Notes: generated by a model from the letters alone, not told the origin. DNA of 64,000 bases from Tomocerus qinae (GCA_020055645.1 CM034550.1:18799001-18863000); one strand, 5' to 3'. Counted from the first letter of the stretch, positions 12,966 to 32,886 are shown. Numbers and translations: made by a program.

Positions 12966-14382
12966 ACTACATAAAATAAATGAAATTAAGTTATAATATT
13001 CACACACATACATACTATACTACTATACATAAAAATACATACTACAATACTATTACACTACGCGTGTGTTACTGATGATGATGATATGAATATTTATTTT
13101 AAGCAGAGATGTAAAAAGTAAAAAAATTTGAGTAAGGACCAATACAGTTATCCTTAGGTGTAACTTTGTAAAGTATGAATAATTGGTAATTGTATTGCAT
13201 TCTATTTTGCTTAATTTTAATTATTTCAAATATCGATTCAACACAAACACGTAAAAGTCACGAAAATGAATGAAACCCAAGGAAGCTTTCTTTATCCATG
13301 ATAAAATAAACGTACGTTAGCTAGGATTATGATTTATGTTAATTTTCCGTTGTAAATACATGACAATTTGATAAATATTAAATTCACGTTTATGCTTAGA
13401 ATAAAGAATTGACTTAAGCTAAAATCTACTTCATTTTCCCCAGCACAAAAAAGAAATCTCAAAATCACGCGATCAGAATAACGTCAGATCATATGTATTT
13501 AATTTAGCATCGACTCAATTCAACAATCTCTAACTACTATCAACCCTATAAACAAACACAGTATAAGTACAATCATTATTATTATCATGTCCATCATAGA
13601 AATTCCAATCCAACAACAGCTGTAGCCTATCAATCAAACTATAAAGACAATTTTAGATTTTTCATATGTACTTACGATACTGATACGAGTACTATACAGC
13701 GCAACATCCTAACATTTTAGCTACAGAGCTAAACCTCGTAATTTATTTTATTACTTCATCTACACAAAGAATCTAGAGCACTCCATTTTGCTTCGTATCA
13801 CTAAACTAGGGCGATTAGCTAGCCAACGTAACACATATATCCGAACATTTGTTTAACTCTTCAATCTATAAAATACTAAATGCATTGAACATTTTCTATT
13901 AGAGAAATGTATAACAAACTAAACTAAACTACCTAAAATATTTGCCAATAAAATCCACAGCATGGCATAACCTTCACCACAAAACCTTTTTGTATGACGT
14001 AAATTAAAGTTTACATATAGCACAAACAAATACAGATGTCAGATAGAAATGCTTATTATTACAATATTTTACACGCTATAATTTATTATCTTCATAATTA
14101 TTAAAACTACACTACTACTTCTGAGGTACATATATTATATGTCACAATAGCGAGTACTGAAAAGAATCAATTCAACTAAATACAGCATCTAAATGAAAAT
14201 TTTAAAATACGAATTAATCCTATGTGATGTGTACTTTAAGTGTTAACGCATAGTGGTAAGCAGTTTTACTTTTACTGTACATTATATATAATTTCCGTCA
14301 GTTGCACTAAGTAATAGCGCTTTCAAAAAACAACTTGCAAACTTACCGAATTAAAATTCAAAAAAGAATTTTTTTAAACATT
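12966..14382. other. convergent 3' intergenic region
   Basis: AT-rich spacer between the 3' ends of the LIM-protein gene (+) and Spt5 (-). It holds the AATAAA for the LIM gene near its left end and a short ATGATGATG run at about 13073. No gene-like open frame is seen. Confidence 0.6.
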
Positions 14383-17300
14383 TTACATATAGTCATAATC
14401 TGAACCTGATGACAATTTACAAAGGTATTGTAATGGGAAAAATTGAATTCTAGAATCGTCTTCAATGTTTCTTCCTGTTTCCATTTCAACCACACCATCC
14501 GATCCATCAACAGATCGCAAAATCCCATTTTGTTCTCTGTAGTCCCCACTAATGACTTTCACATGGTCACCTGTTTCTGGTATCACTGGCATCAGTTGAT
14601 CAGATGGAATGTTCACTGTTCTTTCTTCTTGATTCAAGAACACGGCACAAGTACCCACCTGAAAAATTTGCAACATTTTAATCATTAAGTTGACCTATTC
14701 GCCCTTATTACATACATCTTTCTACATAAAATAAAATGTATCTTACAAGAACGCTCCGAATTGAACCAATTTGACGACGAAGTCCAGGTTCTGGATGTGT
14801 TTCTTTGATTTGAACCTCAATTCCGCTAATCTGCCACTCGATAACTGACGATGTAAATTGATCAAGTCCTTTAACACAAAACATTTTAAATTACATTACA
14901 AATATACCTTTTGAGAGCCTTTTGTATTTTTAAATTAAATTATTACCGTTTCCTGGAGTTTGTGGATGGAATCCAGCTGAAGGAGTCATCGGACTTGAAC
15001 TAAACATTGGACTCGGATTGTAAGCACTTGGACTTGGAGTAGCTTGAAAGCTGCCCATAGGGCTAGCTTCACCCAAGAACGAAGGAGTTGGGGATGGCTT
15101 ATTCATATTATATCCATGCTCCATCATTCCTCCATGGTGACTTCCATGGCTCCCACTGTATGAGCCTGTGTGATGGCTCCCTGCAAAAAGACAACAAATT
15201 AAGTTGCTTAAAAATTGCTATAAATAGTCAAAATGAAATAGCAATATTAATTAACATACAATAGTTGTCATATTCTAAAACATGACGTAAGATCCATGTA
15301 ATCGAAAATTTTTATTACATGGAATAAATTTTTTTTTAATCGGAATTTTTAATTATACCTTGCGAATTCGGAGTACCACCAATTGCAGCATTAACCACAG
15401 ATCCTGGTCCTCCAGGGCTCTGTTGATATGGGGAGTAACTATGATCAGAAGCATATCCTCCTGGTGTTTGCGGAGTATAAGGCGTTGCAGAATAACCCGG
15501 CGTTGCAGGATTGTATGACGTAGCATTAAAATCATAACCGTCATCATCCCCTCTTGCAGGCGTGTTGGTAATATTTGGATCCCATGCTGGAGTTCTTGAA
15601 CCATCATGTGTTGGAGTTTGAGATCCATAATGAGGTGTACGAGATCCTGAACAAAAATTTACATAACATTCCATTATATTTCGGTTTATTATTAATTTTC
15701 AGATGGGTCAATGGCCAAAAATATGATGCAGTACCGTCGTGCATCGGAGTTCTTCCACCGTCAGCCACAGCTTGTCTGTTATACATAGGAGTGGCAGCTG
15801 CTGAGGCGCTATTGCTATAGCTCGGAGTTCTGGAGTACGTAGTAACATTTCCAGTTTTTCCTCCAGCACCTCCAATAACCTGGATACGATTGGAGTCTAC
15901 TGATATTGTTTGACAACTTGAATGCAATTCTATTCTTGCAGTTGTGTCGGTCGCATCTTTTACAATTCCAATGGAGCCCTTATAATGTCCTTGTGTAATT
16001 TTTATTGTCTGCCCGATCAAATCCCGATTTCTTGCAATTCTATTCCCTCCTTGCCCCCTATTACCTTGACCACCTCCAGGACCCATACTAGACATCGGAG
16101 ATCGACCTCCGCTCAATATATTTTGAGCTAAAACACATTAAAAAATTATTCTACAACTGCTAATAAACATTAAGCGTATTTTTGTAAGATTATTTATTAC
16201 ATGATCCTGAAGATGGGTGAAGTGGACTTCCCAATCTTGGTGACATATAGCCCGACATAATTGGTCCAGATGAAGTCTGTTCAAATAATTCAAAGTTTTC
16301 AAAATTCGATAACGTAATTTACTCTCCCATTTCCTTACTTTTGAACCAACTCCTCCAGAAAGTTCCAAATCGTTCGTTTTGCAAACAAATATGCCACCGT
16401 TTTCTAAGCACATTCTTGAATAAAGGAAGGCATAACTTCGATAGATGTGACGAACTTCTCCTTGCCTATCTGGGCACAATCCATCTACCACGGAGACAAT
16501 GTCTCTTTTCTGAATGGAATTTCCTTTTGAGTCCACGCCCATTGTATTTCGTGACTCGCGTTTCTTATGGATTGATTGAGGCTTCACTTCGATTACTTTA
16601 CCGTGCATCGATAAAACGTGAAACAATTCTTTCTCCAGTCTTACTATCACACCAACAGCTTGAGCACTATAAATAACAAATTAAAAAAACAAAATTTAGA
16701 AAAACATTTTCAAACTAAGCCCATTTAAAAACATTGTTCGGCTCTTACTCAAGCTGCACGAGATCACCCCATTGGAAATGACCCATCGAATCTACACCAC
16801 TCGCCATATCGGAGCACAGCTGCAGATCTTTGGATAAAACTTTCAACTCGTGCATTGTTAGATCCGAAAATAAATATACACAATGTGCTTCCACGCGGAC
16901 GATAAGACCAGTATCTCCCTCGTATTTTCCTCCAATAACCCGGACGTGATCGCCTTGTGTGAAAAATTTCTTCAACTCCGAAGCTTGAAAATCTAGTGCA
17001 TCCTAAATTTACAAAGAAAAAAGATAAGCGCAAAGAATATTATAAATATTATTATGACAATGAATTCAGTAATGACAGCGGTTTATATAAAGTAATAATA
17101 TAAAAATAAGCATATTTAATTGAAGCTACCTTAAGATCTTCATGTTTTGGCATAATGGTAATCTTTGACCCATCAATAGCTAAAATCTTTCCTTGAAGAT
17201 GAGCCAACTCGCCCTCGCAAACTTCAACGTTGTCACCAGTTGCAAAATTATGTTTATCATCAGAGAACTTTGTCGCTGCTAAACCGTTAGCGGCAGCTGT

Positions 17301-19349
17301 GACCGCTGCAGCGGCGGCATTTGTTATTCCATCTATTTCTACTCCCTCAAGAACTTCCCCAAACTTCTCCAACTCCGCCAAACTTGGAGTTACACCATCA
17401 GTAAGAATTGCATTAATTGCAAACGTTTTATACAAAAATCCTTTGTGAGAGTAACGATTTCCTTCAAACAGGAGAAAATCTCCATCAGAAGTTATTTCTC
17501 CCCCAATTTTACGAATGTCATCAGAACAAAAAGCTTTAGCAGGGGGACGACGCTTCTTCTTTCTCTTTAAATCATTTTCCTATACGAATAAATTAAATAT
17601 TCAAAACACACTCAATGATTTTGTAAACGGATACTATTTTGATTTAACGAAATATGAATACAAAATACAACCTGACCTGTTTGGAATCTCGAAGAGCTCC
17701 TCGCATTCGATTGTAATCAATTCTGGGAAGCAACTTTAAATGGGCTTGATTTTGAGCCAAATCTACATAATCAATCTGCGCGAGATCATCTTTGTAAATT
17801 CCTCGCTTGAGCCGAACCCATTGTTTCGGTTTCATTCCAGTTTGTTCTTTTGTTACGCGTAACACGTCCGTCATTTCAGTAATCGGTACCATTTGTTGCT
17901 TGTAGATTCCAATCCTCAAGTTTCCAATGCCATCAATTGCCTGTAAATTAAATAAAAAATTAAGTCATTTACACAAACACATGACAGCATCGATTAACTA
18001 AAAATAAAAACATGAATACCTGTTTCACGTGAGTTTGTTTGTAGGCTTCAATGTAGATATATCCTTTGATACCTTCGGGGGCAATGACAGACTTAATTTG
18101 CAGGGGCTCATTGTTGTTACTGTATGCTATTGACTTCCGCATTAATTGCAACACCGTAAATTTTTCTTCCCCCAAACGGCACTTTACCATCCACAGAGAC
18201 GGATCCCTAAGACAAATACGTAATGATCACAAGATAGAAACGTAAACGTTTCGATTTCAAACGTTAATGTGAAGTAAATAAAATTGCGTACTTAATTCCA
18301 GGTAACAGAGTCTGCTGAGTGATTTCATCGCTCATGTCTTCTCCTCCATCGCCAAAATGTCGACCAGCATTAGCTTCATCTGCATATTTTTTCCGCAGAT
18401 ATTCCTCCAATTCTTCTTCTTTTTGGGAACTGTTTAAACATTCAAAATATATCATAAATTAAATCTGTAATTTTATTATATGACAACAAATATCAGGAAC
18501 CAAAACATTAGGAGCATTTTACTTACTCCCACATGGAGTGCCGCCGCATACTCCCTTCAATATCTCTGGCGGTAGGTCCATGTTCATCATTGTCTTGCAG
18601 ATTATAAGCCTCTGCTCCTTCTTCCCATTCTTCATCCTCTTCCACCTCGTCATCGACCTCAGCCTCTTCCAAAATGAAGTCTCCAACACCTGACTTCCTC
18701 TTCTTTTTTCTGGCATGATGATATTCCTCTTCTTCATCTTCCTCCTCGTCAAATTCCTATCAAAATAATCAGGAAGATCAGTAACTATTTTTGCAAAGTA
18801 GGTATTCTAAAAATTCATGTTTAGTTGTACAGAAGAGGGAAACTGAGAAACGGGTATATATAATGACTTTCAAACGTTTCAATTTCGTTTGCTTGAAACT
18901 TGTTATCATGTTATCAAATGTTAAAAATATAGATAAATGGTCATACATTCGCTCGTTCAACTATATAGGTTCTAGTTGAATTTAAATTAATTGCAAAGGA
19001 TGTAGCAATACAGCCACAGTCTGCAAGCAGCCATGATGGCTTAATTTAAACCAAGTCAAGCGAACATACGTTCGTATTTTGTATTGAAGGATATAATATT
19101 TCGACATTTTGAAATTCAACATTAAATATATTCCAATACCTCATCCACTTCATCGACGTCTTCTTCGTCATCATCATCGTCAACTACACGGCTGCGATTT
19201 TTGCGACTACCCCCCGAGGAATCCTTCTTTTTATTTTTCTTCTTGTTATTCCGATTGATAAACTCCTCTTCGTCATCTTCCTGCTCTGAATGGGACTGGG
19301 ATTGAGATCGACGACTTTCTTCAACATCACTTCCTTCACTGTCCGACAT
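14383..19349 (-). CDS. Spt5: transcription elongation factor Spt5
   Basis: Fourteen exons, all phase-consistent, give 1,149 residues (human 1,087). Exons: 19349-19140, 18756-18527, 18429-18292, 18206-18020, 17940-17677, 17579-17130, 17002-16749, 16666-16339, 16276-16201, 16127-15735, 15646-15359, 15180-14947, 14868-14747, 14658-14383. Residues 1-190 are the acidic N-terminus (starts [11 protein letters not shown]). About 193-285 is the NGN domain that binds Spt4. KOW domains follow, seen as [60 protein letters not shown] and a C-terminal [17 protein letters not shown]. From about 844 lie the C-terminal repeats [20 protein letters not shown], substrates of P-TEFb, then a second Pro/Ser-rich block. 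As DSIF with Spt4 it controls Pol II pausing and processivity. The ATG follows a 5' UTR acceptor (AACAG). A low-complexity Ala run near residues 427-441 interrupts the linker before KOW2. Confidence 0.97.
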
Positions 19350-20911
19350 CACGTACCTGTTTTCATTAAAATAAATGTCCATAAATGACAAAGCAACAAA
19401 CGTCAGTCTATGCGACTATAATGCATTAACCTTTATTTAAAAACTTTTTCAAAAATATGTTAGAAATCCTTACCTGGATGTATACTCAGTAGAATGGAAT
19501 TTCCAATGTCGAACTGAAAAAGTGAAATCTAAGAGAGATTTGTTTTTCAACTGCACTGCTGTACACAGACAACAGATATGTGAATGTGATTGTTCTTCTC
19601 TTCTGACCGTCCTCGTCCACTCGCTCTCAATACAAAATTAGGAATGACTGAATTACTTCAAAAAACTTGTCTATTAACTAAATTGCACTCAGCTACCCTA
19701 AACATACACACTGCCATCTGATACAGCCGCGCGAATTTTTAAAACAAATGCATAGAACTGAAATTCACATCGCATGATATATGCACACTCTATAGACTGT
19801 TTATGTAGTGCATAAAAGTTGACTGGCTTTGGATTTTTGTTGTGTTTGGGTAAGTACATGTAACTCATGTAAATTTGTGTTTTTTTAGTAAATATGTCTA
19901 AGCTTTGCAAAATTATATGCAGAATATTATTATGCAAAAAATTGGAATTATATATTTATCTTTAACCTAGCGTACACGTCACATACTCACATACACACGA
20001 TTTACTGATGAATGTAAATGTAATTAATGGCGATGCATGCAGCAGTATAGTGATGTAAAGTATTTACTTAATTTGTACTTTCATCACATTCTTCTGATGG
20101 GATTTAATTTTTAATGTATTAGGTGGTGATTTAGATTCTGGATAAAAATCATTTTAAACGTCTGGTCCAGCAGATGTTGCTTTACACTCAACACCAATAT
20201 GACATGCAAATGCAAATGTGACATTTATTTATTTATTTTATATTTTATTTTATTTCCATTATCGTGATTTTTGTATTCCTTCACATTCCTTTCAGATACA
20301 CTAAAAATACCAATACATACAATGTAGGACCAATGGTCTAGATATATTGGAATGTTTTATACACCTAAAGTGTGTACTCAAGATTGTCAAGTTCGTTTCG
20401 GTCGAGTTACTATACTCTTGTAGATCATGTTTTAAATGCGTATAGGCTGTTTCATTGCTATGCTTGCTCTATCTACCAGACCTCAGAATACTCTAATAGC
20501 ACAGAGATGTAGATCTTTGATGTATTCAAAAGTTTTATGTAGATATTCCTAATAGGCCGGAAGTTTATACAAGCTGTTTAAATAGAAATAAAAGTTAATG
20601 ATTGAGCGTTTGGTTGTAATTATTAGCTATTCAATTGAAACTACTACTATATTAACAAGTTTAATCATGCATTAGTTAATGAATGAATACAATCACAATG
20701 CATACTAAAAATTTCATAGCTCTTTCTATAATTATGTGACTACGAAAAGACATGTATTACTCTATAATAATTCAAAAGCACGAACGACCGATTACCTATA
20801 TGTAAAGCAATTAAATTTATTATTCAAAACTACATACAATACGTATGTTATAGGCACAGAATTGGTCCTGCATAATAATTCATTTCGTATTTTGTTCAAA
20901 TGCTGAATACT
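19350..20911. promoter_or_regulatory. Spt5 upstream region and spacer before CLIC 3' end
   Basis: On the minus strand an acceptor (AACAG) ends 7 bases before the Spt5 ATG, and a GTAAGG donor lies at about 19471, so a non-coding first exon should lie just above 19475 with the promoter near 19500-19650. The rest is AT-rich spacer, including an ATTTATTT-type low-complexity run at about 20223-20257. No coding gene is seen. Confidence 0.5.
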
Positions 20912-23900
20912 TTAAATTCCTTGGGGAAGAGAAACAGTAAAAGTTGGTGCCTCCAGTTCTTCATGTTTCTTCATTTTGACACCCTGTGGTGAAAAACATA
21001 CAGTCAATGTACTGCTTGTAAAACTTGAATTAAGTAAAATCTAATTAGATGTGATTATATCATTATATACCTGCTGCAACTTATAGTGGTTAATGATATC
21101 CTGGTCAGCCGGGCACGACTGGGTGAAAGCATCCAAACTGTACATATTGGACATGTATTTCCATAAATTAAGAAGATCTTCTGGTACTGCAAAGCCGGGC
21201 ACGAAAAAGGACCCTATAAAACAAACGAAAGGTAATTCCACACATGAATGTTGTAACCCAGTTTGTAAGTAATAAATGACAACAATAATAATGCATAAAA
21301 GAATTTGATAGTCATTTTCAAAAAAATTGGTCATACATAATCTAATTAAACAAATTAAGGTAACTATTCCAAATGTCATATGCTTGTTTTGTTGTAATTC
21401 AAAAACCACTGTAAACCTAATCAACTTAACCAAGTGGCTACGGTACTGATCATGAATAGAATTATTTTTTAAGTACAAATAAAGTTTAAAGTATGTACCT
21501 GCTACTCGAATGTGCTGCAAACGTGGCATGAGCTCGCAATCAAAACAGCACAGTGTGTCACCGGTCAGAAATCGTGTGTCCTTTTTCCCAAGATGGTCAT
21601 TTATTTTAACCAACTGTGTCAGCAGATTTTTGATCGCATTGTCATCTTTTTTAAGTAACATTAGCTTGAATTTCTAAAAAAATAAAATTAATTTTAACTT
21701 AAAGTTTCGCATAAATCATAGATTAATTTTAATAGGATCCGACATTTATATAAAACTTTATTTCCATTCCAATCATACTTACCGAGTACACATTTTCGAT
21801 TAATGTAGCAACTTCTTTATCCTGCACGAATAAGTTATGTCCACCGGGAATGTTTTTCATAATGTGTCTATACAAATCAAACAACCATAACCATAAGTCA
21901 CAACCGTAAACGTTAACTAACTTGTATACAAGTTACAATAAATACATGAAAACCACAAAATTCTAAATTCAATGTAGGTATTGAATATTCATTTCAAAGG
22001 CAAATTATTAAAACCAAGAAACACAATTCTCAAAACTTGAGCTTACCGTTCGATCTTTTCATTCTCAAGTACAGCGAGACCTCCATCGATTAAAATTGGA
22101 GGTGGAGTAGCTATAAACACAAATTCAGTTCAGTGTTAGTTTAAAAATTTTGCAACCCTTCAACGTTAATGTGGGAGTGTGGGAGTAAAAAATAACCATA
22201 AACTCAAATCAAATGTTAATTTTCGGCACATGAGGTTAATTAGTCAATATTACGAAGGAACGGAAATTATAAGCATACCCTCAAAGTTGGAGCGAAAATC
22301 TGGTGGAGGTTTCTGCATGTCAACTGTGGTCACTATTTAATACAACAATTATTTTCATTGTTAGTGTACACAAAAAAGTCAATAAAACAATGCACTAAAA
22401 ATCAGAGGAGTGCTAAATGAATCCTTTATGTCGAAATTATGTTGTCACCTTTTAGTGAAATTGTTTTTAATTCTGCAAGAAGATACAAATCCATGAAGTA
22501 CTCTTGGCAGAAAAGGCAAGCACCCTTCCTTCGGCCATCAATAGTAGACGCCTGAAAACAGAGAATTAAAATGTCATAAAATTGCTTAACCAATTAAACA
22601 TTTCATAATAAAATTTAGACGGACATTTTTGCTACATGTGGCCATTCACCAGTGACATATACATAAAATGAACCTAAATGAAAGTAAAACAATAATATAA
22701 ACAAATTCTGCATCACACACAACAATAAACCTTAATAAAAATTTCATTTCCTGGAAATCAACTATTTTCCTTGTATTTATCTGATACGCTATGCATTGCA
22801 ATTGCAATCTCATCTGCTTGCCAAAACATAATATGGGGCTCCATATAATAAGTGTTATGAACTTGACATAAATATACCCTAAACAAATAAATGTTGCATT
22901 GCATCTTGCATCTAGACTTTTCAACATTTGCCAATATCAGGTACTACTATCTCATAGGTATGAAGGTATCCTTTCTTTTATGCAAATGTTGTACTTCAGA
23001 TGAAGGATGGGGATATATCTGAGACGTAAATATGTAAATACTATGATGCATTTTTTATCATGTCAGTAGTAAAGAAAGATGTAGGAAGTCCTAGGTATTT
23101 TATTAGCACTATTATGCGTGCATCATGCAAAATACAAAAAGGAAACCACCTAAGTATGACGAACAGATGCAATGTGCATTGCTTGCAGAAAGACGAGAGT
23201 GGTGATGTCTTAATGTCACATACCTAAGAATGGCAATTAGTCACATTTAGTTTAGTCATGTCACCTCGAACCAGCCAAGCTACAACATATTATTAAAACC
23301 TAAGCTATATTATTTTCTTCGCATATAAGTAAATAGTATACAAAAAGGTAAATATACGACAATATATTATACTCGTTATACTTTGGTATTCTATATTATT
23401 TACTAACTCCACCACTTGGCATTAAATATCAAACTTAAAACCTGTACTCGAGAATCTGACAGTCATACTTTAGGAATTATTACAAATGTGTTCATGTATT
23501 AATTTACAGAGTAATTTAAATTACGTGTTCAGTCCATTCTTGTTTGTGTGTGAGTTGTGTAGTGTACTATATATAAGTATTATCTCCTCCAACTCTAATA
23601 TGTTATCGTCTTTTAATAGACTTTTAGATAGAATGCGGACGGTTTAACGCTTTTTATAACTATTATGCTATTTGGTTCGGGACACGAGTTGAGCGTTCGT
23701 AAATGTGTGTCTCGTCCTCGTCATCATCGTCGTCATTCATTTATTAATACCAACTTAGGTAGGTGGTATACCTGTAAATAAAATGATTCATGGTAAAATC
23801 TACAGTCATTTTTTACGATACTCACACTCACGTTCCGCAGCCTTGTATGCAGGCATATAACATTTAAAAATAAATGTGACATAATGTTCAATTCTACACA

Positions 23901-26099
23901 AGCCGACTGAAACAATATTTTAGCATATACACTTACACATATAGCTATTATAGCTAAAGAGGCAAAACTATCACCTATATAGATTCAATCACTGTTTATG
24001 TGCTTCTCTTACTATGTATACTACATAATGCATAATACTTGTAATCCAATATGGTTTAATTGACTTATGTTTTAACTTACAAGTTCATAAAAATCAATAA
24101 TTGATAAAGCAACTTTGGTCTAATAGTTTGTAGAAGAATCAATTGCTACAAATATAACAGGGGATTAGTTATGTCAGGATTCTTAAGCAATGCACGAATT
24201 CTAATCATGTCAAAACAGTCAAAAGGATTAGCTGTTACCTCGAACTTAATATAACGTAGATTGATTGTCATTTCCCTTATCAGTAACTATTAATATCGAT
24301 GTATCATTAATTATCTCATTGTTCGGTAAGTGCTGCAACCTTGCAAGTTTTTTAAGGCCTAATAAACACTAACACATACTTCGTAATCGCAGTGGATGCG
24401 GATACATTTTTGGAAAAAATAAAAAAAAAGTCACATAAACAATGCGAATGAAAAAAATTTATGTTATTTTCTTACATTCTTCTTTTCTTTCCTGACATAG
24501 CCACTTAGTCAAAATTCGTACGACCATATAGTAAGCACTGCATATTGATAAAAACATTTGTGAATCAAGTGACAGATTTGCATTTGCAGCATAGCTATCT
24601 GGAAAGACTGAAAGACATGGCCTATTCCATTTCAATTCAAATATAACTTAATTTAGAACAGTGTAATGTTTTTCTATCTAAGGTCATACTTTCATGTCGA
24701 TATTTTTGTGTACAATTATATATGTCGCTTGAATGGTATATGTAGTGTATGTGAGTTTATGTACTCTAGTATTACATAACTTTCTATTTTTGTTGTACCT
24801 AAGTTGCACTTACAAATAAGGTTACCTTACTTAAAAACAATGCTCATTCGAATGTGATGGCTAAGTAACTGTGACTAAGTAGAACATTTTTAGTAACTCA
24901 ACTGTCAACTATATGATACAGTGCTCAGATTTAATTCTACTGCATATAACACTGCATGTGCATACTGCATATAGTGCGAGTGTCATCGTATGTCATCGCT
25001 AATCCGAAAAATCCGAATCAGAATAACTCCTGAATCGCACAAAAGCTAAACAGAGGTTTTCCAAATGATTAATTATAAAACTGAAGTAGCATTTCACGTA
25101 AAGCTGATTATTTCATACATGCATTCCCTTAAAGATTTATTTTCATGGCTATTTCATTTCGTGTAAATATCGAAGGTTGTATTTGTAATAATATTTTGCA
25201 TGTTTACGTAAAATAAAGTATGCGTATAGAGCGAGTCTGTATATCGTGTATATGTGATCAACTTAAATTCAAAACAAAAGACAAGAAACTGAAATTGTGT
25301 CGCAAAAAAGAATCATTTAACTGCATAAAAAATAATACGGTACATTAAGTGTTTAATACAGCAAAATGCAATACAAAGTAGGGCGTGGCTATTCCATAAG
25401 GAAAAACTGTACTCACAATTACATCTTGCATTGCATGTATATATCTTAAACAAACTCTACTCTCCGTATTATTATTACATCATTACATGCCTTCATAATC
25501 ACAACTTAGATAAAAATGGGAGACGTGTGTGTGCATTCTGTTGTGTTAGTATAGTATAGTATGTGTAGTGTAAGCCTCGTTTTTTACGGAGTTATACGTT
25601 ATACCTATGTAGTAATACTAGTAACTACTACAATAAAAATGTAAAAACTATATTAGAAATAGTTACAATTACTGCTAGCAGTAAATCATTAAGGTGAGCC
25701 ATATAAAATGTTAATGCTCATTGTTAGTTGGTGTTCGTTCGTATTTCTACTTCTAGGCTAGAGCTAGAGTTATGTTGCAATCCGTAATTACTATGTAACT
25801 ATTGTACTGTAGGAAAATTCCCCTGTCTATAATGTACATTCACATCACATTAACTTATATTATTACGTTGCGTTATTACCATTGTAATTTCTATTTCTAT
25901 AAAATAATGCTTGCTTTAAAGTTGTGTGTGAGAGAGTAAATGAATAGCCGAGAGAAAAGGAAAAAATGCTGAGTTCACAATAAATACCCAGACTAACCTA
26001 TTTATTTCCTCCTACTGTTTATTTCATATTTTTACTCACCTTGATAATTAATTCCACTTCTGGAACTTCTGCAGATCCATTTTCATTTTCTTCGTCCAT
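20912..26099 (-). CDS. Clic: chloride intracellular channel (CLIC) protein
   Basis: Eight exons, all in phase, give 251 residues, the normal CLIC length: 26099-26040, 22551-22449, 22332-22279, 22110-22047, 21867-21783, 21673-21499, 21213-21071, 20983-20912. The N-terminal half is thioredoxin/GST-like, and the putative membrane segment begins RRKGACLFCQEYFMDLYLL. Here the redox cysteine sits in a CxxC (CLFC), as in glutaredoxins, where vertebrate CLIC1 has CPFS. TPPPILIDGG holds the cis-Pro region. The C-terminal helical half has TGDTLCCFDCELMPRLQHIR and FTQSCPADQDIINHYKLQQ, highly conserved in arthropod CLICs. CLICs are soluble GST-fold proteins that can insert in membranes, and the nematode EXC-4 shapes tubular organs. 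The first exon encodes only a 20-residue acidic leader and is separated by a 3.5 kb intron. Confidence 0.97.
22552..26039 (-). other. 3.5 kb first coding intron of CLIC
   Basis: GTGAGT at the 5' end and TTTTCAG at the 3' end on the minus strand. The content is AT-rich with no open frame of protein-like composition. Its size and position after the first coding exon suggest room for enhancers or an alternative first exon, as occurs in CLIC families, but I see no specific exon. Confidence 0.5.
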
Positions 26100-27994
26100 A
26101 TTGGTACTGTTCAAAGTGGCAAGTCAAGAAATAGGAACTTGTACTCAAAAATTTGGCCGAAATCCCGTGTATTATAAAATTACAAATCCGTTGCAGACCT
26201 TCTTGGTACTGAAGTAATACTGTACTGTGTCAAGATTACACTCTGACAATCCACGCACACACGTATAGGAAAACCTACTTAGAAAAATGAACGAATATTA
26301 TACACATTTACATGGCATACCACAATATAATAATACTCTGCTTCTGCTGACTAATAAATGTACAGATCATACAAAACTACACTTACGTTTACGTGCAAGT
26401 CAAATAGAACACTTTACTTGCTATGGACTTTATGCTATCACATTATACACACACATAGACAGAAACAGATAGCACAAGAACCGATATGCGATGACGACGA
26501 AAACTGTGCGAGTGCCTGTCGACTGCTGAATCGAGTGTGAGCTCGAGCTTAACTTTAAGCCTATAATACTCGTTTGAAGGATAAACTTATACTGGAATTC
26601 ATTATAATATGAAATCAAACGAATACTACACAAACTTTGGTGGTGGTATAACACATACTAACCAACATCCGATGACGACTACTTATCAAAAGATTGCAAA
26701 GGCCGAGTTGCCAACAAGTGGCTTCTTGAAAACTTGAAACTAACCTCTTTGCATTCCCATTATTGTGTTTTGTATTCCGCGTTCAATCTCATCACAAGAA
26801 ATGGGTTTCAGCTTAGCATGTCGTGTGATGTCAGTGAGGCTATTGGGTTCTTTCGGCGGCTGTTAACAAATCTTTCTTCTTGCCCGCCCACAGGTTTATT
26901 TATAATATAGCCTTTCAAAGAAGGACATTAATCAAAATTATAAAAAGTGAAACATGCGAAATAGTCATCATTTTTCAAATCATATTGTTATTTGAATTTA
27001 AATTATTGATTTTGACGATTTTGTGAGGACTTGGTTTAAAGTTTAGCATTGATGGCTCCCAAATCCCAACCATCAAATCCGAGCACAGAAATCATGCTAC
27101 AAAATTGCCGTCGCCGTTTGCGAGTTTATAGCGTTGAGAACGGTCGGCCAAAAGTTGATATGTAATTTAAGCTCATCAGATTACAATGTCAATATCCCAA
27201 ACTAAATCCCAATATTGGAATGAGTCAAATTACTCTTAGCAAAATTGAATTGTGTCAACAAATGTTTTCATGTATCATTACTATTTACTGCAGTTTACAC
27301 CTATAGTATACCGAAATTAAATGTAGAAGAAATGAAAGAGTAATTTTCACTAATATTTGGATTGGAATCGTTAAATACCTCAGTTAAATAATTAATTTAG
27401 CGATATCTCCACTAGATTCCTAGATTCTGGATATCGACTACTTCGCATCCTTATTCTCATTAACTATGTTATAAATTAAGACTGTAAACCGTTGGCTGTA
27501 AGCGTCTTCCTTAAATTTAAAGAAAGACTTTATCACACAAATAGAAACCTCGGGCAGGCAAGACGATTTAGAAGATTTACCTTTACCGTAGTGTTCCTTG
27601 ATACAGGAATTGTTTAGTAAATAGCGATGTTGCCGTCCTAGCCGTTTGTATTTCGTATACTACTACCTATATAATAGTACAAAGTATATCCAAATAATGG
27701 TAAATATATTTTATATGTATATACACACGCAGATGGTACGTAAGGAATATGCTAAAAAGCTGTTAGTAGACATGTTATATTGATACAATTGAACTGGCAG
27801 TAGTACCATTGAGTAGGACCATTGAGTGAATATGGATGTGACGTCACGGCTCAGGAATGTCTGACCTTCCCGTCGTTTGTCTTGTTCAGCTCAATTCAAT
27901 CCACCACCTCATTAATTTGTGCAATAATTAACTAATTGTTTTTCGTTTATTTGCCCAATCCAGGCGAAATTATGATCAGTAAGGGCTAGACAGC
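26100..27994. promoter_or_regulatory. divergent upstream region of CLIC (-) and Warts (+)
   Basis: About 1.9 kb separates the two head-to-head start codons. On the right, a perfect CRE palindrome TGACGTCA (27839-27846) lies about 150 bp before the Warts ATG, and a CCAATCCAG acceptor-like site at about 27953-27962 suggests a 5' UTR intron or a start close by. The open frames here (26287-26472, 26430-26654) are short and unconvincing. No coding gene is called. Confidence 0.45.
27839..27846. promoter_or_regulatory. CRE-like palindrome upstream of Warts
   Basis: Perfect 8-bp TGACGTCA about 150 bp upstream of the Warts start codon, in a locally GC-richer stretch. This is the classical CREB/ATF binding sequence. 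Function is inferred from the motif alone. Confidence 0.35.

Positions 27995-32885
<4,891 letters not shown>

Positions 32886-32886
<1 letters not shown>

Noticed and set aside
15336-16676. Other long frames on both strands across the Spt5 C-terminal repeats
   Set aside because: Shadow frames of the Spt5 exons; only one chain joins all exons in phase and shows KOW and CTR motifs.
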